Origin: Clostridiales bacterium
Lineage (GTDB): Bacteria > Bacillota > Clostridia > Christensenellales > Aristaeellaceae
Direction of reading: 5' to 3'
DNA length: 64,000 nt
NCBI GenBank assembly: GCA_015056155.1
Contig: SVGU01000001.1
Coordinates: forward strand, 1 to 64,000
How positions within the stretch are numbered: position 1 is the first letter of the stretch; each line of letters opens with the position of its first letter. The notes beneath the pieces were generated by a model. It saw only the letters and a program-made list of their open reading frames with translations. It did not search any database and had not been told where the DNA came from. This document shows positions 45,438-54,798 of this stretch, piece after piece. A program made the position numbers and the translations under genes.

Positions 45438-46592
45438 ATGAAGATTCTGCATATGATGCTTGGCAACTTCTATATCGACAACTATTCCTATCAGGAGAAC
45501 ATGCTGCCGAAGTTCCACAAGCAGATGGGTCACGATGTGGAGATCGTCGCGAGCCTCGTCAGCTTTGACGAGAACGGCAAGCCCTGCCGCCTGCCGAAGC
45601 CGACGAGCTACATCAACGAGCACGGGATCCCGGTCACGCGCCTTGCGGACAAGAAAAAGACCCAGACGTGCAGAAGACTGCGCATGTACACGGGCCTGAA
45701 GGAAGCGCTGGAGAAGGCCGCTCCCGAGCTGATCTTCATCCACAACTGCCAGTTTGCCGATATCGGGATCGTGACGGCGTATCTGGACAAGCACCCCGGG
45801 GTCAGGGTCTATGTGGACAACCACGGCGACTTCTCCAACAGCGCGACGAACTGGTTCTCCCGCAACATCCTGCACAAGATCATCTGGCGTCACTGCGCGC
45901 ACAAGATCGAACCGTACGCAAAGAAGTTCTACGGCGTGCTGCCCGTGCGTGTGGACTTCCTGCGCAATGTGTACAAGCTGCCCCACGACAAGTGCGAGCT
46001 GCTGGTGATGGGCGCGGACGACAGCGAGGTCGAGGCGGCGGACAAGCCGGAGATCCGCAAGGAGATCCGCTCTCAGTACGGCCTGAAGGACGACGATTTC
46101 GTTATCATGACCGGCGGCAAGATCGACGCGTTCAAGACGCAGACCCTGCTGCTGATGGAGGCGGTGCAGAAGATCGACCGCGAGGACGTGAAGCTGATCG
46201 TCTTCGGCTCTGTGACGCAGGAGCTCAAGGAGAAGGTCAATGCGCTGGCCGACGGCAAAAAGGTGCAGTACATCGGCTGGGTGCAGGCGAAGGACTCGTA
46301 CAAGTACTTCGCCGCGGCGGACCTGATGGTGTTCCCTGGCCGCCACAGCGTGTTCTGGGAGCAGGTCGTGGCGCAGGGCCGTCCGATGCTGTGCAAGGAG
46401 TGGCCCGGCACGACGCATGTGAACGTGAACGGCAACGTGCGCTTCCTGACGCAGGATTCGACGGAGGAGATCCGTACGGAGATCGAGAAGCTGCTGGATC
46501 CCCAGGAGTATCAGAAGATGTACGACCTGGCCCAGAAGGCCCGCTCGGAGTTCCTGTACAGCGACATCGCCCGCAGGAGCATCGAGGAATAA
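45438..46592 (+). CDS. GT4-like glycosyltransferase
   Basis: GNFYIDNYSYQENMLPKFH, FVIMTGGKIDAFKTQTLLLMEAV, AADLMVFPGRHSVFWEQVVAQGRP. Confidence 0.8.
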   Translation: MKILHMMLGNFYIDNYSYQENMLPKFHKQMGHDVEIVASLVSFDENGKPCRLPKPTSYINEHGIPVTRLADKKKTQTCRRLRMYTGLKEALEKAAPELIFIHNCQFADIGIVTAYLDKHPGVRVYVDNHGDFSNSATNWFSRNILHKIIWRHCAHKIEPYAKKFYGVLPVRVDFLRNVYKLPHDKCELLVMGADDSEVEAADKPEIRKEIRSQYGLKDDDFVIMTGGKIDAFKTQTLLLMEAVQKIDREDVKLIVFGSVTQELKEKVNALADGKKVQYIGWVQAKDSYKYFAAADLMVFPGRHSVFWEQVVAQGRPMLCKEWPGTTHVNVNGNVRFLTQDSTEEIRTEIEKLLDPQEYQKMYDLAQKARSEFLYSDIARRSIEE

Positions 46593-46606
46593 CTGAAAAA
46601 TCGAAA

Positions 46607-46662
46607 CCCGGCTCAGCCATCCTCCGGCAGGAAACTGCGGAGAGAGGTTGAGCCGGGCTTTT
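46607..46662 (+). terminator. Terminator of main EPS operon
   Basis: CCCGGCTCA/TGAGCCGGG with nested CTCCGGCAG-GAAA-CTGCGGAG, followed by cttttct. Confidence 0.85.
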
Positions 46663-46683
46663 CTGTGCGGCGGTTAAGCGCCC

Positions 46684-47547
46684 TCACCACTGCCTGCGGA
46701 ATTCTGTCGGGGAGACGCCCTCGATCTTGCGGAAGGCACGGGAGAAGTAATTCGCCTCGGGCATGCCGCAGCGGGCGCCGATTTCCTCCACGGACAGCTC
46801 CGTGAAGCGCAGGAGCTCCTTCGCGCGGGAAATGCGCAGGGACAAAAGATAATTCACGATCGTGGAGCCGTATTGCTCCCGGAACAATCGCGTGAGATGA
46901 AACTTGTTGATGAAGAATTTCTCAGCAAGGTCATCCAGCGCGATTTTTTCGTTGTAGTGGCTGTCCAGATAGACCTTCACGTCGGCGAGGCGGCTGCGGC
47001 TGCTTGCGCCGGAGCGGTGGGCGGCGGGTCGCCAGCCGGCCTGCATCAGAAGGGACAGCAGCGCGCAGAGCAGCTCGTTGATGTGCATGTCGCGCACGTG
47101 GTCATCTGCGGCGGCGGTCTCCTGCAGCTGTGCGAGCAGGTCAAGATAAGGCTGAACATCGCCGGGGCGGAAGCAGGGGAGACCGCCGCGGTCGACGTAT
47201 TTCTGGTAGATGCCGTGCATGGTGGGGCCGTCAAAATGCGCCCATGCCAGCGACCAGAGCTTCCGGGAGGTCGCGTGGCTGTACGCCCTGCGGCAGTCGA
47301 TGAACACGCAGCTGCCCCTGCTGAGCGCATGGACCGCGCCGTCATAGGTCAGCTCGCCCTCGCCCTCCAGCACGACGAAGAACAGGTAGGACGCAAGGTC
47401 GCTGCGCTGGCTCCTGTGGGGGCTGAGCGCGCGGAGCCTGCCGACCTCCTGCAGGTGCACAAGGCAGCTGCGTGCAAAGGCGGACGGGGTGTACAGAATG
47501 CGCCGGGAATCGACCTGCTGCGGGTCGCGGAATGTGAGCTCGCTCAT
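46684..47547 (-). CDS. AraC family transcriptional regulator
   Basis: N-terminal cupin-like sensor; C-terminal double [39 protein letters not shown]...[28 protein letters not shown]. Confidence 0.9.
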   Translation of the reverse strand: MSELTFRDPQQVDSRRILYTPSAFARSCLVHLQEVGRLRALSPHRSQRSDLASYLFFVVLEGEGELTYDGAVHALSRGSCVFIDCRRAYSHATSRKLWSLAWAHFDGPTMHGIYQKYVDRGGLPCFRPGDVQPYLDLLAQLQETAAADDHVRDMHINELLCALLSLLMQAGWRPAAHRSGASSRSRLADVKVYLDSHYNEKIALDDLAEKFFINKFHLTRLFREQYGSTIVNYLLSLRISRAKELLRFTELSVEEIGARCGMPEANYFSRAFRKIEGVSPTEFRRQW

Positions 47548-47582
47548 GCGTGGGCCTCCTGTCGGGTTCGCTGCTTCCAGTA

Positions 47583-47606
47583 TGACACAGGATTCCACAT
47601 GTGTCA
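47583..47606. promoter_or_regulatory. Candidate operator inverted repeat in AraC/gmd divergent region
   Basis: TGACACA-10 bp-TGTGTCA. Confidence 0.5.
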
Positions 47607-47725
47607 AGATAGTGCTAATGAAAGGCAACATTGCCTATGGTAATCCGGCTGGAATGCTGTATAATGGACATCGTGCAGCAATGCATTTTCCGCTGAATCT
47701 GATTTTTACAAGGAGTAGATCGTAT

Positions 47726-48769
47726 ATGAAGAAGGCGCTTATCACCGGCATCACGGGTCAGGACGGCTCTTATCTGGCCGAGCTCCTGCTGGACAAGGGC
47801 TACGAGGTGCACGGCATCACCCGCCGCGCGTCCATCAGCAACACCGCCCGCATCGACCACATCCGCAGCCGTATCACCCTGCATGACGGCGACCTGACGG
47901 ATTCCTCCAGCCTCATCCGCATCATCGGCCTGGTGCAGCCGGACGAGATCTACAACCTCGCCGCGCAGAGCCATGTGCAGGTGTCCTTCGACGTTCCCGA
48001 GTATTCCGGCGACGTGGACGCCCTGGGCGTGCTGCGCGTGCTGGAAGCCGTGCGCATCCTGGGCCTGAAGGACAAGTGCCGCATCTACCAGGCCTCCACG
48101 TCCGAGCTGTACGGCAAGGTCGAGGAGGTCCCCCAGAAGGAGACGACCCCCTTCCACCCCTACAGCCCCTACGCCGTCGCCAAGCAGTACGGCTTCTGGA
48201 TGGTGAAGGAGTACCGCGAGGCCTACGGTATGTTCGCCGTCAACGGCATCCTGTTCAACCATGAGTCCGAGCGCCGCGGCGAAAACTTCGTCACCCGCAA
48301 GATCACCCTGGCCGCCGGCCGCATCGCCGAGGGCATCCAGGATCACCTCGAGCTGGGCAACATGGACAGCCTGCGCGACTGGGGCTATGCCAAGGACTAC
48401 GTGGAGTGCATGTGGCTGATGCTGCAGCACGAGACCCCCGAGGATTTCGTCATCGCTACCGGCGAACAGCACACTGTGCGCGACTTCACCGAGAAGGCCT
48501 TCGCCGCCAACGGCATGACCATCCGCTGGGAGGGCACGGGCGTCGACGAGAAGGGCTACGACGCGGAGACCGGCAAGCTGCTGGTGAGCGTCAATCCGCA
48601 GTGGTTCCGTCCCACCGACGTGGACAACCTCTGGGGCGATCCCACCAAGGCGAAGACTGTCCTGGGCTGGAACCCGCAGAAGACCACCTACGCAGAGCTC
48701 GTGCGCATCATGGCCGAGCACGACCGCCAGCTGGCCAAGCGCGAGAAGGCCATGCTGAACGCCGAGTAA
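47726..48769 (+). CDS. gmd: GDP-mannose 4,6-dehydratase
   Basis: [52 protein letters not shown]. Confidence 0.95.
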   Translation: MKKALITGITGQDGSYLAELLLDKGYEVHGITRRASISNTARIDHIRSRITLHDGDLTDSSSLIRIIGLVQPDEIYNLAAQSHVQVSFDVPEYSGDVDALGVLRVLEAVRILGLKDKCRIYQASTSELYGKVEEVPQKETTPFHPYSPYAVAKQYGFWMVKEYREAYGMFAVNGILFNHESERRGENFVTRKITLAAGRIAEGIQDHLELGNMDSLRDWGYAKDYVECMWLMLQHETPEDFVIATGEQHTVRDFTEKAFAANGMTIRWEGTGVDEKGYDAETGKLLVSVNPQWFRPTDVDNLWGDPTKAKTVLGWNPQKTTYAELVRIMAEHDRQLAKREKAMLNAE

Positions 48770-48785
48770 AGAGAGGCGACAGACC

Positions 48786-49730
48786 ATGATGGAGAAGAAT
48801 GCGAAAATCTACGTCGCCGGCCACCGCGGCATGGTGGGCAGCGCCATCGTCCGCGAGCTGAACCGGCAGGGCTATACCAACATCATCACCCGCACCCACG
48901 CGGAGCTGGACCTGACCCGCCAGGACCAGGTGGAGGCCTTCTTCGCGGCGGAAAAGCCGGAGTACGTTTTCCTCGCCGCGGCCAAGGTCGGCGGCATCGT
49001 CGCCAACCAGAGCGCGCTGGCGGACTTCATGTATGACAACATGATGCTGGAGATGAACGTGATCCACGCCGCGTGGAAGAACGGCTGCAAAAAGCTGGAG
49101 TTCCTCGGCTCCTCCTGCATCTACCCGCGCCTTGCGCCCCAGCCCATGCCGGAAAGCTGCCTGCTGACCAGCGCGCTGGAGCCCACCAACGAGGCCTATG
49201 CGCTGGCGAAGATCAGCGGCCTGAAGTACTGCGAGTACCTCAACCGCCAGTACGGCACGGACTACATCAGCCTCATGCCCACCAACCTCTACGGCCCCAA
49301 CGACAACTACCACCCCACCCACAGCCACGTCCTGCCCGCGCTCATCCGCCGCTTCCATGAGGCGAAGGAGAACGGCCTGACCACCGTCACCTGCTGGGGC
49401 GACGGCAGCCCTCTGCGCGAGTTCCTCTACGTGGACGACCTGGCGAACCTGTGCGTGTTCCTGATGAACAACTACTCCGGGAACGAGACCGTCAACGCGG
49501 GCACGGGCAAGGAAGTGACCATCAAGGAGCTGACGGAGATCGTGGCGAAGGTCGTGGGCTACGAGGGCGAGATCCTCTGGGACGCCACCAAGCCCAACGG
49601 CACGCCCCGCAAGCTCCTGGACGTGAGCAAGGCCGAGAAGCTCGGCTGGAAGTACCGGACCGAGCTGGAGGACGGCGTGCGCCTGGCCTACGAGGACTTC
49701 CTGAACAATCCCATGCGTGCGGAGCGGTAA
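48786..49730 (+). CDS. fcl: GDP-L-fucose synthase
   Basis: [64 protein letters not shown]. Confidence 0.95.
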   Translation: MMEKNAKIYVAGHRGMVGSAIVRELNRQGYTNIITRTHAELDLTRQDQVEAFFAAEKPEYVFLAAAKVGGIVANQSALADFMYDNMMLEMNVIHAAWKNGCKKLEFLGSSCIYPRLAPQPMPESCLLTSALEPTNEAYALAKISGLKYCEYLNRQYGTDYISLMPTNLYGPNDNYHPTHSHVLPALIRRFHEAKENGLTTVTCWGDGSPLREFLYVDDLANLCVFLMNNYSGNETVNAGTGKEVTIKELTEIVAKVVGYEGEILWDATKPNGTPRKLLDVSKAEKLGWKYRTELEDGVRLAYEDFLNNPMRAER

Positions 49731-49752
49731 GCGCCGCAGAAAGGGGCATCTC

Positions 49753-51087
49753 ATGCATTTCATCCTGCTCTCCGGCGGTTCCGGCAAGCGCCTCTGGCCG
49801 CTGTCCAACGATATCCGCTCCAAGCAGTTCATCAAGATCTTCCGCCGGGAGGACGGCGAATACGAGTCCATGGTGCAGCGGGTCTATCGTCAGATCCGCG
49901 AGGTGGACCCCGACGCGACAGTGACCATCGCCACCTCCAAGACGCAGGTGAGCGCCATCCGCAACCAGCTGGGCGAGGAGGTCGGCGTGTGCGTGGAGCC
50001 GGCGCGCCGGGATACCTTCCCGGCCATCGCGCTGGCGGCGGCGTACCTGCATGACGTCAAGGGCGTGGACGAGAACGAGGCGGTCGTGGTCTGCCCGGTC
50101 GACCCCTATGTGGAGCGCGGCTACTTCGAGACCCTCGCCCGGATGCACAGCCTCGCGGAGGCGGGCGGCGCGAACCTCGTCCTCATGGGCATCGAGCCCA
50201 CCTACCCCAGCGAGAAGTACGGCTACATCATCCCCAAGGACAAGGCAGACGTCAGCCGGGTGGACTGCTTCAAGGAGAAGCCCGATGCAGCCACCGCGGC
50301 GGACTACATCCGTCAGGGCGCGCTGTGGAACGGTGGCGTGTTCGCCTTCCGCCTCAGCCATGTCCTGAACACCGCCCATCAGCTGATCGACTTCACCGGC
50401 TACAACGACCTGCTGGCGCAGTACGAGACGGTCACGAAGATCTCCTTCGACTACGCGGTGGTGGAGAAGGAAAAGGATATCGCCGTCCTGCGCTACAACG
50501 GCCAGTGGGCGGACCTGGGCACCTGGAACACCCTGACCGAGGCGATGGTGGAGAACACCGTGGGCGACGTGCGCATGAACGACCGGTGCGAGAACGTCCA
50601 CGTCCTCAACGACCTGAACGTCCCGGTGCTGTGCATGGGCCTGAAAAACGTGATCGTCTCTGCCAGCCCCGAGGGCATCCTCGTGTCCGACAAGGAGCAG
50701 TCCAGCTACATCAAGCCCTTCGTGGACGACATCCACCAGCAGGTGATGTTCGCCGAGAAGAGCTGGGGCAGCTTCAACGTCCTGGACGTGCAGCAGGACG
50801 GCCTGACCATCCGCATCACCCTGCTGCCCGGCCACCGCCTGCACTACCACAGCCACGAGCACCGCGACGAAACGTGGACAGTCATCAGCGGCGAGGGCAT
50901 CGCCGTGGTGGACGATGCGGAGATCTCCCTGCGCCCCGGCACGATGGTGCGCCTGCCCGCCGGCTGCCGCCACACCCTCATCGCCCGGACGGAGATGAAG
51001 GTGATCGAGGTTCAGATCGGCGAGAACATCTCCGCTGCCGACAAGCACAAGTACTCGCTGGAAAAGCGGTACGGTAAGCATATGTAA
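49753..51087 (+). CDS. manC: Mannose-1-phosphate guanylyltransferase / cupin domain
   Basis: FILLSGGSGKRLWPLSNDIRSKQF; FDYAVVEKEKDIAVL; C-terminal cupin GHRLHYHSHEHRDETWTVISG. Confidence 0.92.
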   Translation: MHFILLSGGSGKRLWPLSNDIRSKQFIKIFRREDGEYESMVQRVYRQIREVDPDATVTIATSKTQVSAIRNQLGEEVGVCVEPARRDTFPAIALAAAYLHDVKGVDENEAVVVCPVDPYVERGYFETLARMHSLAEAGGANLVLMGIEPTYPSEKYGYIIPKDKADVSRVDCFKEKPDAATAADYIRQGALWNGGVFAFRLSHVLNTAHQLIDFTGYNDLLAQYETVTKISFDYAVVEKEKDIAVLRYNGQWADLGTWNTLTEAMVENTVGDVRMNDRCENVHVLNDLNVPVLCMGLKNVIVSASPEGILVSDKEQSSYIKPFVDDIHQQVMFAEKSWGSFNVLDVQQDGLTIRITLLPGHRLHYHSHEHRDETWTVISGEGIAVVDDAEISLRPGTMVRLPAGCRHTLIARTEMKVIEVQIGENISAADKHKYSLEKRYGKHM

Positions 51088-51091
51088 ACCC

Positions 51092-51134
51092 GGGACCAGC
51101 CGTTTTTTTCATGCAGGGCGGCTGGCCCTTTTTT
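51092..51134 (+). terminator. Terminator of GDP-fucose operon
   Basis: GGGaCCAGCCG...CGGCTGGCCC-TTTTTT. Confidence 0.85.
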
Positions 51135-51204
51135 GTCTCGGCGTGCACTTGAAAACCGGGGCGGGGATGTGGTATGATATGCGCGTAAGCTGATCTGAAA
51201 GGTT

Positions 51205-52323
51205 GTGTATGGAATGAATGAGGTGTACGGGAGTCTGCTGGCGCACCTCGCGCAGACGCTCTTCGGCGTACCGACGGAAGCGAAGGTCACGGACGAGGTG
51301 CTGCGGGAGGCGAGGCGGCATACGGTCCTGTCCCTGATGCCGATCACGGAATCGCAGGTGTTCTGGAAGATCATTTCGCAGAACACCAGAATGCGCGTGG
51401 AGCACCGCAAGGTGCATGATCTGATGACGCGCCTGGGGATTCCCTATGCGACGCTCAAGGGCGTCACCTCTGCGCGGTACTATCCGGAGCCTGTCCGGCG
51501 GCAGCTGGGCGATGTGGATCTGATCGTCAAGCCGGCGGACTTCGAGCGCGCCTTTGAGCTGCTGGAGAAGGACGGGCATCATGGCGTGCGGGAGATGCAG
51601 GAGCATCATGTGCGCTACGACGAGGGGCCCGCAGGCTGGGAGCTCCACTGGCGTGCGCCGGGCTTTCCGGAAAACCACGAGATCGAGCGGTATGTGGATG
51701 AGATGGTCGATAATGCCCGGGAGTATGAGGGCTGCATGTGCCTGTCGGACTTCCATCATGGCCTGATCCTCCTAACGCACAGCGCCTATCACTGGATCAA
51801 CGCGGGCTTCAATCTGCGCGCGGTCTGCGACTGGGCGGTGTTCTATTCCCACTTCCCGGAGGACGAGTTCACCGGGATGTTTGAGGAGACGCTCAGGCGG
51901 CTGGGGCTGTGGAAGTATGCGCAGTACCTGACGGCGCTCTGCATCCGCTACCTGAAGGCGCCGGAAAGGGCGTTCGTCGGCGAGCAGGATGAGGCCTTCC
52001 TGGAGGCGCTGATGGAGGATATTCTGATCCCGGACAGCGAGCGGATCAATCAGGCGAAGCTGCTGATGGATGAGGGCAGCATGACGGTGGACGATACCGG
52101 CATGGTCCGCCGGTTCTTCATCATCCTGTCCCGCAAGGCGTGCCTGGTCTGGCCGGCGTGCGAGAAGTACAGGATCCTCCTGCCCTTCGGCATGATCGCG
52201 CATCTGGTGAAATACGCCGTCAAGGTCGTGAAGGGAAAGAAACCCAAGGTGCATCTCGGACAAATGGTCACCGGCGCGAAGAAGAGGAAGTCGCTCTATC
52301 AGCGCTTTGAGCTGTTCAGATAA
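51205..52323 (+). CDS. Nucleotidyltransferase-fold family protein (NTP_transf_5-like)
   Basis: GIPYATLKGVTSARYYPEPVRRQLGDVDLIVKPADFERA; GTG or ATG 51214 start. Confidence 0.75.
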   Translation: MYGMNEVYGSLLAHLAQTLFGVPTEAKVTDEVLREARRHTVLSLMPITESQVFWKIISQNTRMRVEHRKVHDLMTRLGIPYATLKGVTSARYYPEPVRRQLGDVDLIVKPADFERAFELLEKDGHHGVREMQEHHVRYDEGPAGWELHWRAPGFPENHEIERYVDEMVDNAREYEGCMCLSDFHHGLILLTHSAYHWINAGFNLRAVCDWAVFYSHFPEDEFTGMFEETLRRLGLWKYAQYLTALCIRYLKAPERAFVGEQDEAFLEALMEDILIPDSERINQAKLLMDEGSMTVDDTGMVRRFFIILSRKACLVWPACEKYRILLPFGMIAHLVKYAVKVVKGKKPKVHLGQMVTGAKKRKSLYQRFELFR

Positions 52324-52336
52324 TCGCATATCGCAC

Positions 52337-52387
52337 AGACCCGGCGTCCGAAGTCGCACCCCGCGATGACGACGCCGGGTTTCTTCC
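52337..52387 (+). terminator. Rho-independent terminator
   Basis: ACCCGGCGTC...GACGCCGGGT-ttctt. Confidence 0.75.
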
Positions 52388-52454
52388 TGTTCCGGCGGAT
52401 GAACGCTGTCCCTGCTGGACAAAGTAGCCATGATGAAAGCGAGGGATCAGCATC

Positions 52455-54596
52455 ATGGCGAAAAAGCACCGTGAGATCCTGGCGCCCCTGAGCGGACAGG
52501 CCGTTCCGCTGGGAGAGGTGCCGGATGAAGTGTTCTCCCGGGAGGTCATGGGCGGCGGCGCGGCGATCCTCCCGGCGGACGGGCGGCTCGTCAGCCCAGT
52601 GGACGGCGTGGTCTCCGCCGTTGCGGAAACCGGTCATGCTTACGGCTTCACGACGGACGACGGTCTGGAGCTGCTGGTGCATGTGGGGCTGGACACGGTG
52701 GACATGCGGGGCGAGGGCTTCCGGCCCTGCGTCCGGACGGGCGACAGGGTGCGCGCGGGCGAAACGGTGGCGCAGATCGACCTGGCGCTGCTGCGGAAGA
52801 GCGGGCGGAATGCGGTCACGCCGGTCGTGGTGTGCGGCGGCGCGGAAGGCTGCCGGATCATCCCGGCGCAGGGGCCGGTCCGGGCAGGGAAGGACGCACT
52901 CCTCACCCTGGCGGAGGACGCTGTGCCGTCAGCGCAGAACGTCCCCGTGCGACGCAGGCCGGTGGTCAGCTTTGACCTGCTGCAGAAGCTGGGCAAGGTG
53001 CTCATGACGGTCATCGCCGTGATGCCGGCGGCGGGTCTGGTGCTGTCCGTCGGCAAGCTGATCCAGATGGCGGGTGCGGCGCTTCCGGCTGTCGTGACCG
53101 TCGGCGCGGTGATGGAGCAGATCGGCTGGGCCATCATCGGCAACCTGCATCTGCTGTTCGCCGCGGCCATTGGCGGCAGCTGGGCGAAGGACCGGGCGGG
53201 CGGCGCCTTCGCGGCGATCCTCGCCTTCGTACTCATCAACTGCATCACCGGCGCGGTGTTCGGCGTGACGGGCGATATGCTGTCGTCGGCGGAGGCGGTG
53301 ACGCATTCCGTGTTCGGGCAGGAGATGCGCGTCACGGATTACTTCACGGAGGTGCTGGGGCGGCCGGCGCTGAACATGGGCGTGTTCGTGGGCATCATCT
53401 CCGGCTTCCTCGGCGGCATGGTGTATAACCGGTATTACAGCTTCCGCCGCCTGCCGGATGCGCTGGCGTTCTTCAACGGCAAGCGCTTCGTGCCGCTGAT
53501 GGTGATCGTGTATTCGGCGGCGGCGTCGCTGCTGCTGGCGGTGGTCTGGCCGGTGATCCAGTCGGGGATCAATGCCTTCGGCGTGTGGATCGCGGGCTCG
53601 GCCGATACTGCGCCGGTGCTGGCGCCCTTCATTTACGGCACGCTGGAGCGCCTGCTGCTGCCCTTCGGACTGCACCACATGCTCACCATCCCCATGAACT
53701 ACACCTCCTTCGGCGGGGAGTACCTCATCCAGACGGGCGCGGCGGCGGGGACGGTGGTCTACGGGCAGGATCCGTTGTGGCTGGCGTGGGTGACGGATCT
53801 GATCAACCTGCGCAGCGCGGGCGACGCGGCCACGGCGCAGCGGCTGATGCAGATGGTGGTGCCGGCAAGGTTCAAGGTCGGGCAGATGATCGGCTCCGGC
53901 GGCCTCCTGCTGGGCTTCGGGCTGGCGATGTACCGCCGGGTCGAAAAGCCGCGCCGCCGGGCATACCGGTCCATGTTCGTGTCCACGGCGCTGGCGGTGT
54001 TCCTGACCGGCGTGACGGAACCGATCGAGTTCATGTTCATGTTCTGCGCGCTGCCGCTGTACATCGTGTATGCGCTGCTGCAGGGCTGTGCCTTCGCGCT
54101 GGCGGGGGTGGTGGATCTGCGGCTGCACGCCTTCGGCAGCCTGGAGCTCCTGACCCGCGTGCCCATGAGCCTGCAGGCGGGGCTGGGCGGGGACATCGTC
54201 CGCTTTGTCATCGCCTGCGCCGCGTTCTTCGTGATCGGCTATGCGGTGGCCTACTGGATGATCGGCCGCTTCCGGTATGCCACGCCCGGACGGCTGGGAA
54301 ACTACAATGACGACAGCGCGCAGGAGTCTGCCGGAGCGCCCCGGACGGCGGAGGCAGGCGAACCCTCGCAGGCGGAGCGCATCATTGCGCTGCTGGGCGG
54401 CCGGGAGAATATCGTGCTGGTGGACGCCTGCATGACGCGGCTGCGCGTGACCGTCCGGGATGCGGAGAAGGTCGCGGATGCGGCGGCGTGGCGCGCGGAG
54501 GGCGCGATGAGCCTGCTCGTCAAGGGAAACGGCATCCAGGCGGTCTACGGCCCCAAAGCGGACGTATTGAAATCGGACGTGAACGACATCCTGTGA
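52455..54596 (+). CDS. Glucose/sucrose-family PTS transporter, EIIA-EIIC-EIIB fusion
   Basis: EIIA LLVHVGLDTVDMRGEGF; EIIC GLHHMLTIPMNYTSFGGEYLIQTG; EIIB LVDACMTRLRVTVRD. Confidence 0.9.
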   Translation: MAKKHREILAPLSGQAVPLGEVPDEVFSREVMGGGAAILPADGRLVSPVDGVVSAVAETGHAYGFTTDDGLELLVHVGLDTVDMRGEGFRPCVRTGDRVRAGETVAQIDLALLRKSGRNAVTPVVVCGGAEGCRIIPAQGPVRAGKDALLTLAEDAVPSAQNVPVRRRPVVSFDLLQKLGKVLMTVIAVMPAAGLVLSVGKLIQMAGAALPAVVTVGAVMEQIGWAIIGNLHLLFAAAIGGSWAKDRAGGAFAAILAFVLINCITGAVFGVTGDMLSSAEAVTHSVFGQEMRVTDYFTEVLGRPALNMGVFVGIISGFLGGMVYNRYYSFRRLPDALAFFNGKRFVPLMVIVYSAAASLLLAVVWPVIQSGINAFGVWIAGSADTAPVLAPFIYGTLERLLLPFGLHHMLTIPMNYTSFGGEYLIQTGAAAGTVVYGQDPLWLAWVTDLINLRSAGDAATAQRLMQMVVPARFKVGQMIGSGGLLLGFGLAMYRRVEKPRRRAYRSMFVSTALAVFLTGVTEPIEFMFMFCALPLYIVYALLQGCAFALAGVVDLRLHAFGSLELLTRVPMSLQAGLGGDIVRFVIACAAFFVIGYAVAYWMIGRFRYATPGRLGNYNDDSAQESAGAPRTAEAGEPSQAERIIALLGGRENIVLVDACMTRLRVTVRDAEKVADAAAWRAEGAMSLLVKGNGIQAVYGPKADVLKSDVNDIL

Positions 54597-54684
54597 TCCG
54601 CCGGGAGCTGTCGGGTCCCTGCCGCTGCACGCGCATCCCGCTATACATTCCCCGATTGCGCTTTTCCTCCGCTGCTGGTATAAT

Positions 54685-54737
54685 GGACAGGTCGCAGGCG
54701 AGATTATCGTTGCATTTGCAACCAGTTTGTGATATGA
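54685..54737 (+). promoter_or_regulatory. Promoters and palindromic operator upstream of 54799 gene
   Basis: TTGCGC-17-TATAAT; downstream TTGCAT-17-TATGAT whose -35 overlaps the palindrome GTTGCA-TT-TGCAAC (54709-54722). Confidence 0.6.
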
Positions 54738-54798
54738 TACCCATGACGGCGCACAGGCGCCCCAATTGTTCTGACAATGAAACATCGGAGGAGACAGC

